DNA of 64,000 nt, from positions 51,232 through 115,231 of the IMG/VR virus record IMGVR_UViG_3300025010_000033; one strand, 5' to 3'. Under the pieces are notes generated by a model. It did not search any database, was not told the DNA's origin, and worked only from the letters and a program-made list of their open reading frames with translations. This document shows positions 57,948 through 64,000 of this stretch, one piece after another. Origin of the DNA: a virus. Numbering within the stretch: position 1 is the first letter of the stretch; every line of letters starts with the position of its first letter. The translations under genes and the position numbers were made by a program.

Positions 57948-58085
57948 ATGAACGAGTATAAAGTTGAAAAGAAACCACTAACAAAGAAAGAATATTTTCA
58001 AACACTTTCAGGCAATTTGGTTACATCAGACGATCTTAACAAAATGTATAACAATTACCTTATGGGATTCTATGGTTATTATTAA
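57948..58085 (+). CDS. Hypothetical small protein (45 aa)
   Basis: MNEYKVEKKPLTKKEYFQTLSGNLVTSDDLNKMYNNYLMGFYGYY; GAAAGGAGTTAATTTAAA precedes the ATG. Unknown. Confidence 0.65.
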   Translation: MNEYKVEKKPLTKKEYFQTLSGNLVTSDDLNKMYNNYLMGFYGYY

Positions 58086-58101
58086 TCTGTGCTAGTGATT
58101 T

Positions 58102-58139
58102 AAGCCCATATTCGCTATAACAGCAGAGCATATGGGTTT
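58102..58139 (+). promoter_or_regulatory. AUAACA-loop hairpin 16
   Basis: AAGCCCATAT/ATATGGGTTT (one G.U; 58102-58111 with 58130-58139), loop TCGCTATAACAGCAGAGC with inner GCT/AGC pair. Confidence 0.7.
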
Positions 58140-58194
58140 GTGGGTTTATATCATAGTATTGGTTACTAAATTAAATCCAAAGGAGAGTGAATTA

Positions 58195-58464
58195 ATGAAC
58201 GGTTGGTTATCCCCTGAAGGTAAATTTTACAGCACTTTCAATTTGCTTTCTCATTATAAAAAGGCTGAAGAAATAGCAGATTGGAATGAGATTAGTTTTA
58301 ATATCATCGATCCCTTAACCAATACTCATCCTTGGTGTGCAGAAAGATTGTTGGAAGTCTTAGGTTGGGTAAAATTAGGTAGTGATGAAAGAATTATAGA
58401 TTTAGATATTGATACTTTGACGGATAAGCAAATCAAGTTTTTGTTGAAGCATAAATTAGTTTAA
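58195..58464 (+). CDS. Hypothetical protein (89 aa)
   Basis: MNGWLSPEGKFYSTFNLLSHYKKAEEIADWNEISFNIIDPLTNTHPWCAERLLEVLGWVKLG...; alpha-rich. GGAGAGTGAATTA precedes the ATG. Unknown. Confidence 0.7.
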   Translation: MNGWLSPEGKFYSTFNLLSHYKKAEEIADWNEISFNIIDPLTNTHPWCAERLLEVLGWVKLGSDERIIDLDIDTLTDKQIKFLLKHKLV

Positions 58465-58483
58465 TAAATGGAGGATGATTATT

Positions 58484-58723
58484 GTGAATCATATTTCTGT
58501 AGGAGTTTATGCAAATGGGAGTCATGTAGTAAATATTGTTAGGGATGAATATGTCAATGATCATATTAAGTATAACAAATTGTTTAGGTCTGGAAGAGCA
58601 TTGTTTGTAGACGGAGAATGTCTTAATACGGGATATCTAAATAATGAAGAGGTTAAAAAATGGAAAGATAAAATTAAGGGAATGAATATTGATTCTTCTA
58701 TTGCATCAGAAAAATATCATTAA
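58484..58723 (+). CDS. Hypothetical protein (79 aa)
   Basis: GTG start, nine bases after GGAGG (an ATG directly after the site is rejected). MNHISVGVYANGSHVVNIVRDEYVNDHIKYNKLFRSGRALFVDGECLNTGYLNN...; beta. Unknown. Confidence 0.65.
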   Translation: MNHISVGVYANGSHVVNIVRDEYVNDHIKYNKLFRSGRALFVDGECLNTGYLNNEEVKKWKDKIKGMNIDSSIASEKYH

Positions 58724-58838
58724 TTTGTTATATTTCTAAAATCTCAAACCCTAAAAACCTTACTACACTAGGCTTTTGTAATTCAATATTTGGCATAAAA
58801 TGTTATTTTTATGTGGTGGGATAGAAAGGAGAATAAAA

Positions 58839-58970
58839 ATGGAAATCAAACATTCTTGTTGGTTCTGTCTTAATCTTGACTGTGATCATATTGAATATAA
58901 ATCCTGTTTGAAGAAACATAAACTTAAATTTATCTTCAATGTAAATGAATGCTCAGACTGGGATGGTTAA
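58839..58970 (+). CDS. Small Cys/His protein (43 aa)
   Basis: MEIKHSCWFCLNLDCDHIEYKSCLKKHKLKFIFNVNECSDWDG; five cysteines and two histidines suggest metal binding. AAAGGAGAATAAAA precedes the ATG. Confidence 0.65.
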   Translation: MEIKHSCWFCLNLDCDHIEYKSCLKKHKLKFIFNVNECSDWDG

Positions 58971-59010
58971 ATACAAAACATCAATAACAGAATCGCCATA
59001 ACAGATCGAC
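58971..59010 (+). promoter_or_regulatory. AUAACA element 17 (weakly paired)
   Basis: Two ATAACAGA units with GAATCGCC between them and no clear long stem; last member of the family. Confidence 0.4.
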
Positions 59011-59060
59011 CATTATTTTTGCACTGAATTGTACAATTTTTATTTAATTACTTATTGGTA

Positions 59061-59089
59061 TTGACATATTAAAATAAAAATGGTACAAT
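59061..59089 (+). promoter_or_regulatory. Sigma-A-type promoter
   Basis: TTGACA, 17 bases, TACAAT with TGG extended element; upstream of the regulator genes. Confidence 0.85.
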
Positions 59090-59122
59090 CTCTATACGGT
59101 TGCGAAAGGAGGTGAAAAACAA

Positions 59123-59389
59123 ATGGAAGTATTAGAACAAAAGAAGTTAGTAAATATCATCAATGAATATAACAAAATAGATTCTGCAATCGTAAAAAGT
59201 AATATAACCAAATATATAAATAGATCCGAGTATAAAGGAAATAATCAAGAGTTAGCTGATAAAGTTGGATTAAATATAAATACAATCTACCTCTATAGGC
59301 AACCTAAAAAGAGAACTAATATAAGTTTTGAATCTGCATTGAAAGTGTCTAATGTTTTAGGAATTAGTATATTGGATTTAATGAAGTAA
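59123..59389 (+). CDS. Cro/C1-type helix-turn-helix regulator (88 aa)
   Basis: The helix-turn-helix (NNQELADKVGLNINTIYLYRQPKKRTNISFESALKVSNVLGISILDLMK, about residues 38-88) matches XRE/Cro-C1 regulators. GGAGGTGAAAAACAA precedes the ATG. It may autoregulate the promoter at 59061 and the ORF6N gene that follows. Confidence 0.8.
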   Translation: MEVLEQKKLVNIINEYNKIDSAIVKSNITKYINRSEYKGNNQELADKVGLNINTIYLYRQPKKRTNISFESALKVSNVLGISILDLMK

Positions 59390-59424
59390 AAATAAATTAT
59401 AAGAAGAAAGAAGGATAAATACAT

Positions 59425-60315
59425 ATGGCATATCGTACAACAGAACACAAAAAGGCAATTGTTAAAATGGTAAGGGAGAAACGCTTGATACTACAAATTG
59501 ATCTTGCGGTAAGACTAAACAAAAAGAGTATTAATGATTCAGTAAAATCATTGGTGGAAGAGGGTAAACTCAAACGTCAAAAAGTTAAAAATAGAGGAAA
59601 AGTGGGAAATCTAACTGATGTTTGGCTTGTATATGATAATAAAGTTAGACAACAAGAAATATTAGAGTTTGAATTAACACTTCTTGATAAACCATATGTA
59701 AGTCCTTTAGAGATAAATCATTGTTATAAAAGTGTTGAAAGTCCAATTACGGCAGTAACTAAAATTGATAAGGAAGAAGAAATTATTACACAAAATAATG
59801 TAGTTGATTTGCAGGAATATATAAAAATAAATAAACAAGATATAATGGTAAAGGATTTTAAGGGTAATCGAGTTGTAACATTTAAGGATATTGATGCAGT
59901 TCATAAAAGACCGAATGGAACGGCGAGTAGAAATTTTAAAAACAATAGAGATAGATTTATTGAAGGCGTAGATTACTTTATTGTGTCTAAAAATCAAAAG
60001 GACGAATTTCGTCTTTTAGAAATTCCTAATCGTGGTCTGACACTAATAACTGAAACTGGCTATATGATGCTAGTAAAATCATTCTCCGATGACTTATCGT
60101 GGGAGGTACAAAGACAATTAGTGAATTCTTATTTTACGGTTCAAGAAATTAAGGAAAAGTTGGAGAATAGTGTTGTAATAACTAAAGATAATATAAACCT
60201 CAGTGGAATATATGACTTCATGCAAATGTTCTCTATGGTCACTACCGACCTTAATAATAGGGTTAAATTACTAGAGGGTACAATTGAGTCAATGAAGAAA
60301 GCAATCATGGCATAA
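59425..60315 (+). CDS. ORF6N-domain phage antirepressor-like protein with winged helix (296 aa)
   Basis: The N-terminus (YRTTEHKKAIVKMVREKRLILQIDLAVRLNKKSINDSVKSLVEEGKLKRQ) is a winged helix. The ORF6N/KilA-like domain follows (VVTFKDIDAVHKRPNGTASRNFKNNRDRFIEGVDYF...FRLLEIPNRGLTLITETGYMMLVKSF, about 150-240), and the C-terminus is a coiled coil. AAGAAGGATAAATACAT precedes the ATG. Such proteins switch phage or plasmid states. Confidence 0.88.
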   Translation: MAYRTTEHKKAIVKMVREKRLILQIDLAVRLNKKSINDSVKSLVEEGKLKRQKVKNRGKVGNLTDVWLVYDNKVRQQEILEFELTLLDKPYVSPLEINHCYKSVESPITAVTKIDKEEEIITQNNVVDLQEYIKINKQDIMVKDFKGNRVVTFKDIDAVHKRPNGTASRNFKNNRDRFIEGVDYFIVSKNQKDEFRLLEIPNRGLTLITETGYMMLVKSFSDDLSWEVQRQLVNSYFTVQEIKEKLENSVVITKDNINLSGIYDFMQMFSMVTTDLNNRVKLLEGTIESMKKAIMA

Positions 60316-60448
60316 TGTAAAATTAAATATAGAATAGGACTCTACATCCTAAATATATTTATAATATTATGTAAATGGTATTGCAATACTAGGAAATATG
60401 GGGTATAATAAATCAATAAATAAAAACTTCAAAGGAGTGGTACATATT

Positions 60449-61117
60449 ATGGTTGATGAAAAACTTCTTGCCAAAATCCATAACCTATTCAAACTTGCTG
60501 AAGGTAACACTAACCCAAACGAAGCTCAAAACGCAATGCTAAAAGCACAACAACTTATGGCTCAAAACGGAATTGAGCAATCTGAAGTAAACCAAATACT
60601 AAAACCCAAAGAAGTATTGTCAGAAAATATCACAGAATTTGGGAGACTCAGTTGGTACGAAAAACAATTGTCTATGATTATTGCTCAAAATTTCAGATGT
60701 GAGTGTTACATTCATAAAACTCGCAATGTTGGTGGTTCAATTGTATTTATCGGATTAAAAGATGATGTACGACTTGCCAAAATGGTTTATGGATTTGCAG
60801 TAACAGCAATTGAAAATGATACAGTCAATTTTGTTAAGCAATATAAAAAGCATCATGTAATTTACAATGTTGGAATCAAGAATGATTATATGCTTGGTTA
60901 TGTAAAAGGATTAGACAGTCAATATAAAGCTCAGGTGGAAAAGAACAATTGGGGTATAATATTAGTTAAAGATCCTTTAATTCAGAAAGAAATGAGTAAT
61001 CTGCATTTAAGGAAAAGCCAATCGAGTTCGATTAGCAGAGGAAATGATAAGCAAGTTTATGGTAAAGGTTTTGAACAAGGAAGTAAGTTTAGTTCCCCAG
61101 TTGGTGCAATTTGTTAG
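60449..61117 (+). CDS. DUF2786 protein (222 aa)
   Basis: The first 50 residues (LLAKIHNLFKLAEGNTNPNEAQNAMLKAQQLMAQNGIEQSEV) match DUF2786, and the rest a DUF7168-like domain (SWYEKQLSMIIAQNFRCECYIHKTR...FIGLKDDVRLAKMVYGFAV). Widespread in phages and plasmids; function unknown. GGAGTGGTACATATT precedes the ATG. Confidence 0.85.
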   Translation: MVDEKLLAKIHNLFKLAEGNTNPNEAQNAMLKAQQLMAQNGIEQSEVNQILKPKEVLSENITEFGRLSWYEKQLSMIIAQNFRCECYIHKTRNVGGSIVFIGLKDDVRLAKMVYGFAVTAIENDTVNFVKQYKKHHVIYNVGIKNDYMLGYVKGLDSQYKAQVEKNNWGIILVKDPLIQKEMSNLHLRKSQSSSISRGNDKQVYGKGFEQGSKFSSPVGAIC

Positions 61118-61180
61118 TTAGAATTAAAAATGAGAGTAGAATAATGATTCTACTCTCATAAATTAAGGAGTGATACATAA

Positions 61181-61432
61181 ATGTCAAGATTAAGCGAAAT
61201 GACTTTAGATGATGCTTTACGTGAGTATGAGGATGGATTTTGTGTATTGGTCGATGATGGTAAAAGAATTACATTAACCAATTCAGATGAAGAGTATTTA
61301 GGTAAAATGAGTTACAATGATTTTTGCAAACAATTTATTAGTGATAGAGTCGGAGGTCATCCTTTAGATTGTTGCAAAATACCATTGTCAGTAATTGAAG
61401 AAAAATATGCAAGATACCTATTAACAAACTAG
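61181..61432 (+). CDS. Hypothetical protein (83 aa)
   Basis: MSRLSEMTLDDALREYEDGFCVLVDDGKRITLTNSDEEYLGKMSYNDFCKQFISDRVGGHPL...; acidic. AAGGAGTGATACATAA precedes the ATG. Unknown. Confidence 0.7.
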   Translation: MSRLSEMTLDDALREYEDGFCVLVDDGKRITLTNSDEEYLGKMSYNDFCKQFISDRVGGHPLDCCKIPLSVIEEKYARYLLTN

Positions 61433-61480
61433 CTCAAAAGGCAGATTTGATAGTATCGTAAGAAAGAAAGGATGATTGAA

Positions 61481-61705
61481 ATGGAAAATTACACTCCTGA
61501 AAAACACGGAGCAGTAACAGCAATTAGACTTTTCTATGAAAATGATAGGCAACCAATGGCAGAATTAGTTTTTTGTTTTGGTGGTACGGATATTATTGAG
61601 TGGACAAATATCTCTCAAAGAGAAAAATACAGTAAAGGAATTAATGGTTATACATTTTTCTTTGATGAAAGACAGGGAAATGATTTTGAAAGTTTTAAAA
61701 GATAA
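61481..61705 (+). CDS. Hypothetical protein (74 aa)
   Basis: MENYTPEKHGAVTAIRLFYENDRQPMAELVFCFGGTDIIEWTNISQREKYSKGINGYTFFF...; alpha/beta. GAAAGGATGATTGAA precedes the ATG. Unknown. Confidence 0.7.
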   Translation: MENYTPEKHGAVTAIRLFYENDRQPMAELVFCFGGTDIIEWTNISQREKYSKGINGYTFFFDERQGNDFESFKR

Positions 61706-61727
61706 TTTAAAGAAAGAGGTTTTAAAA

Positions 61728-61907
61728 ATGGGAAAGCAAGAAATTCAAATGTTATTTAGCAAAGAAGTTCTTAAACAAATTAAATATGAATCATTGCAAA
61801 ATATTATTAGAGGTATTATTTTTAATCCTTCTAATAAAATAAATTGGGATGATGCACTAGAAAGAATTTATGTTAATATGCCTGAATTAATTATGGACAT
61901 GGAATAA
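61728..61907 (+). CDS. Hypothetical protein (59 aa)
   Basis: MGKQEIQMLFSKEVLKQIKYESLQNIIRGIIFNPSNKINWDDALERIYVNMPELIMDME; AAAGAGGTTTTAAAA precedes the ATG. Unknown. Confidence 0.65.
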   Translation: MGKQEIQMLFSKEVLKQIKYESLQNIIRGIIFNPSNKINWDDALERIYVNMPELIMDME

Positions 61908-61937
61908 AATATTTAAAGATGAAAGAAGGAAATTGAT

Positions 61938-62315
61938 ATGACAAATTTTTCAATCAAATGGGGTACTGAAGTAAAAGAATTAGCAAGAAAATGTATTAAT
62001 ACTGAATTTATAAGTTTAGTAGCAAAAGGAGAAAATGGTACATTAACGGAAAGCGAAGAAGTAAAAGTAAAAGAACTTTCAGAAGGAATTAAGGATGCTT
62101 ATGGTATGTGGTATATATCTAATATGATATGGAGAGTTGAACATTCTTTAGCTGATAATAGGGAACCTCTAGCACAATTAGCAGTATCAGAGATATATAA
62201 CACGATATCAACAGAATCTTATTGGACTAATGTATTCAAAAATGATTATTCTACAGATGAGGCAATTAATATTAAAAATCTTAGAGATGGATTAAAAGAA
62301 TTATTATCTTGTTGA
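61938..62315 (+). CDS. Hypothetical protein (125 aa)
   Basis: MTNFSIKWGTEVKELARKCINTEFISLVAKGENGTLTESEEVKVKELSEGIKDAYGMWYIS...; helical. AAGAAGGAAATTGAT precedes the ATG. Unknown. Confidence 0.7.
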   Translation: MTNFSIKWGTEVKELARKCINTEFISLVAKGENGTLTESEEVKVKELSEGIKDAYGMWYISNMIWRVEHSLADNREPLAQLAVSEIYNTISTESYWTNVFKNDYSTDEAINIKNLRDGLKELLSC

Positions 62316-62360
62316 TCCGATAAGTGAAGATTTTAAACTATAGGAAAGGATTGATATTAA

Positions 62361-62534
62361 ATGATAAAGTTAAGCGATAAAGAAAAGGAAGTTATTTACA
62401 ATCTTATTGGTGAAATGAATTATTATGAAATCATGAATATACTGTGTAGGACGTATGAATTAGAAGATTTAGAAGAAAACAGAAGTATTCTTCTTAGATG
62501 TTTGAAAAAGTTTGATCCAGATGACTTAGATTAA
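62361..62534 (+). CDS. Hypothetical protein (57 aa)
   Basis: MIKLSDKEKEVIYNLIGEMNYYEIMNILCRTYELEDLEENRSILLRCLKKFDPDDLD; helical. GGAAAGGATTGATATTAA precedes the ATG. Unknown. Confidence 0.7.
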   Translation: MIKLSDKEKEVIYNLIGEMNYYEIMNILCRTYELEDLEENRSILLRCLKKFDPDDLD

Positions 62535-62573
62535 ATTATAACTTTTAATCTAAAATTTGAGGAGGAAGTAAAA

Positions 62574-62867
62574 ATGCTAAGTAATATTAAACCAGTAGTC
62601 AACATAGGTGATAAAGTTAATATTAAACAAGGTGTTTGTATTCAAACCCAGTATGGATGGAATACTGTGCATCTAACGAGAAGTTTAAGGCATTATGAAG
62701 TTCAGGATGTTAAAGTGATAATTAGTCTTAAAAGTGGTAAAATTGAATATTCATATTTAATTGGTCATGGAGATCCAATGAGTTCTGGTAATTTTCATGG
62801 TGGTTGGGTAGATAGTAGAAACTTGGAAATTATTATTGATGAAAAAGGATTAGCAGTAGGTTTGTAA
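62574..62867 (+). CDS. Hypothetical protein (97 aa)
   Basis: MLSNIKPVVNIGDKVNIKQGVCIQTQYGWNTVHLTRSLRHYEVQDVKVIISLKSGKIEYSYL...; beta-rich, KOW-like. GAGGAGGAAGTAAAA precedes the ATG. Unknown. Confidence 0.7.
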   Translation: MLSNIKPVVNIGDKVNIKQGVCIQTQYGWNTVHLTRSLRHYEVQDVKVIISLKSGKIEYSYLIGHGDPMSSGNFHGGWVDSRNLEIIIDEKGLAVGL

Positions 62868-62920
62868 CCCATCAAAACAGTATTTGAATCTATAATTTAA
62901 GAAAGAAGGAAGGCGTTTTT

Positions 62921-63109
62921 ATGTATGCGGTTGCAACAACGGTTGAACCATTTGGAGAACAATATTTAACTAAAGATGGATGGTTTAGTATGAATTTATT
63001 TATGGCAATTTTATATGAATACATGGGAGAAATTCCACCAATGGATAGCGATGAAGAGTATATTATCAAAGTTGAATACGATGAAAATGGAAAGTTGTAT
63101 AAGGTTTAA
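62921..63109 (+). CDS. Hypothetical protein (62 aa)
   Basis: MYAVATTVEPFGEQYLTKDGWFSMNLFMAILYEYMGEIPPMDSDEEYIIKVEYDENGK; AAGGAAGGCGTTTTT precedes the ATG. Unknown. Confidence 0.7.
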   Translation: MYAVATTVEPFGEQYLTKDGWFSMNLFMAILYEYMGEIPPMDSDEEYIIKVEYDENGKLYKV

Positions 63110-63156
63110 AAACCACTCTTTGAATCTATTCTAAATTAAGAAAGAAGGAAATTAAT

Positions 63157-63408
63157 ATGAAACAATACTTATTAATTATCAATATTATTCTAAAAAGTGG
63201 TAAAGAAAGAAGATATACAAATTTTACACCACAAGCATTAACAAAGGAAGATGCAGAACAAGGGGTTGAACAGCTTAAAGAACTAATTGGAAATATTTAT
63301 AAAGATGAAATCGTAGGAACAATATCTCTTAAAGTTTCATCGGATAAAGAGGTATTAATTAACACAAATGAGATTGCTTTAGTTGAATTTGAAATAGTTG
63401 AATGCTAA
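63157..63408 (+). CDS. Hypothetical protein (83 aa)
   Basis: MKQYLLIINIILKSGKERRYTNFTPQALTKEDAEQGVEQLKELIGNIYKDEIVGTISLKVSS...; ferredoxin-like beta-alpha-beta. AAGAAGGAAATTAAT precedes the ATG. Unknown. Confidence 0.7.
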   Translation: MKQYLLIINIILKSGKERRYTNFTPQALTKEDAEQGVEQLKELIGNIYKDEIVGTISLKVSSDKEVLINTNEIALVEFEIVEC

Positions 63409-63424
63409 TAATATACATCCTAAG

Positions 63425-63458
63425 AGGATTTAAACCACTTCCGACAGGTTTAAATCCT
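63425..63458 (+). terminator. Terminator-like hairpin
   Basis: AGGATTTAAACC/GGTTTAAATCCT, 12 bp perfect with 10-base loop ACTTCCGACA. Confidence 0.7.
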
Positions 63459-63507
63459 TATATAGTGTTATCTTAAACAAATCATAATTAAGGAGGTTAT
63501 ACATAAA

Positions 63508-63741
63508 ATGATGTTTAATATTTTTAACAAAAGAAATAACTGGAACAACACTCCAGTAAGTGAAGTAAAAACTTATACTTTATCTCCTGAAGAAATTGAA
63601 AAGTTTTGTATTCAGAAAGATGACATAAAAACACCATGTAGTTCTATAGGCTATACCAAAGCGATAGATAAGAAATTTAAAAATATGGGACAGGGTGGTA
63701 CTGAATACTGGAGTGCCACAGAACCAAGGATGTATATGTAA
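63508..63741 (+). CDS. Hypothetical protein (77 aa)
   Basis: MMFNIFNKRNNWNNTPVSEVKTYTLSPEEIEKFCIQKDDIKTPCSSIGYTKAIDKKFKNMGQGG...; AAGGAGGTTATACATAAA precedes the ATG. Unknown. Confidence 0.7.
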   Translation: MMFNIFNKRNNWNNTPVSEVKTYTLSPEEIEKFCIQKDDIKTPCSSIGYTKAIDKKFKNMGQGGTEYWSATEPRMYM

Positions 63742-63747
63742 TTATTA

Positions 63748-63775
63748 AGACAGAGAAAAAATAAATTCTCTGTCT
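63748..63775 (+). terminator. Rho-independent terminator
   Basis: AGACAGAGAA/TTCTCTGTCT with A/T loop, followed by ATTCTATTTTC. Confidence 0.75.
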
Positions 63776-63861
63776 ATTCTATTTTCTATTGATTTTATTT
63801 ATTGATTATGATACACTATATTTAGTAAGGTAAATATAATTAATCGGGAGGAATACATGTT

Positions 63862-64000
63862 ATGCAAGAAAATATTATTGGCAAATATTTAATTTCAAAT
63901 GATAAAATTCAATGGGAATATGGTAATTCTTATACGAGAAGTTATGGAAGACACATGCCATTAACTCGTGCAAAACAAGAAATTAAGATTGGATCTTTTT
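63862..64000 (+). CDS. Hypothetical protein, C-terminus cut off by window edge
   Basis: CGGGAGGAATACATGTT precedes the ATG; reads MQENIIGKYLISNDKIQWEYGNSYTRSYGRHMPLTRAKQEIKIGSF. No stop before the window end. Unknown. Confidence 0.6.
   Translation, partial: MQENIIGKYLISNDKIQWEYGNSYTRSYGRHMPLTRAKQEIKIGSF

Noticed and set aside
1-64000. CRISPR arrays, tRNA genes, rRNA genes, insertion sequences
   Set aside because: No regularly spaced repeats, cloverleaf folds or transposase motifs were seen on either strand.

Overview
The window looks like part of a large low-GC Firmicutes (Bacillus/Clostridium-type) phage or phage-plasmid. It is about 70-75% A+T. The genes are short and tightly packed, most behind strong AGGAGG-type ribosome binding sites, with sigma-A-like TTGACA/TATAAT promoters. 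There are homing endonucleases, a group I intron, a YonO-like single-subunit RNA polymerase, an HU protein and a PIN-PhoH ATPase. No tRNA, rRNA, CRISPR array, virion gene or insertion sequence was seen.

Layout: everything left of about 25.4 kb is on the minus strand and everything right of about 27.8 kb is on the plus strand. Between them lies a 2.3 kb gene-free, divergent, origin-like region whose base skew flips at about 26.8 kb, next to palindromes and short repeats. The left arm, read outward from the centre, holds: a PP-loop/PAPS-reductase-like protein; a P-loop helicase-like ATPase next to a GIY-YIG endonuclease that shares its C-terminal domain; an SF2 helicase; small membrane, lipoprotein and Cys-rich proteins; the YonO-like RNA polymerase split by a group I intron with its own GIY-YIG endonuclease; PIN-PhoH; HU; a YonK-like protein; a RepL-like winged-helix protein; another GIY-YIG endonuclease; and a truncated metallophosphoesterase. 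RNA polymerase, HU and YonK-like proteins together recall the SPbeta yon region (from knowledge of that phage, not a search).

The right arm begins (27.8-41.6 kb) with small single-gene units, each with its own promoter and Rho-independent terminator. Recognisable products are a J-domain protein, a Cys-cluster protein with an OB-like tail and an HNH/AP2-type endonuclease with four C-terminal repeats. From 41.7 to 63.7 kb there are denser operons of tiny genes plus a DUF262 protein, a 756-aa multidomain protein with a paralogous neighbour, a 1006-aa DNA methylase-helicase fusion, a Cro/C1-type regulator, an ORF6N antirepressor-like protein and a DUF2786 protein. They look like an early, host-takeover or counter-defence region (inference).

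The most unusual content is RNA-level: a compact, fully nested 175-nt RNA with its own promoter (29.55 kb); a roughly 510-nt structured RNA (40.78 kb) and similar gene-free structured stretches in the left arm; about 17 intergenic hairpins with AUAACA loops, many followed by UUCGAG, between 41.7 and 59.0 kb; and several genes that seem to start at AUU or AUC. Starts were chosen by ribosome binding site position. Functions come from motif recognition by eye, without database searches.
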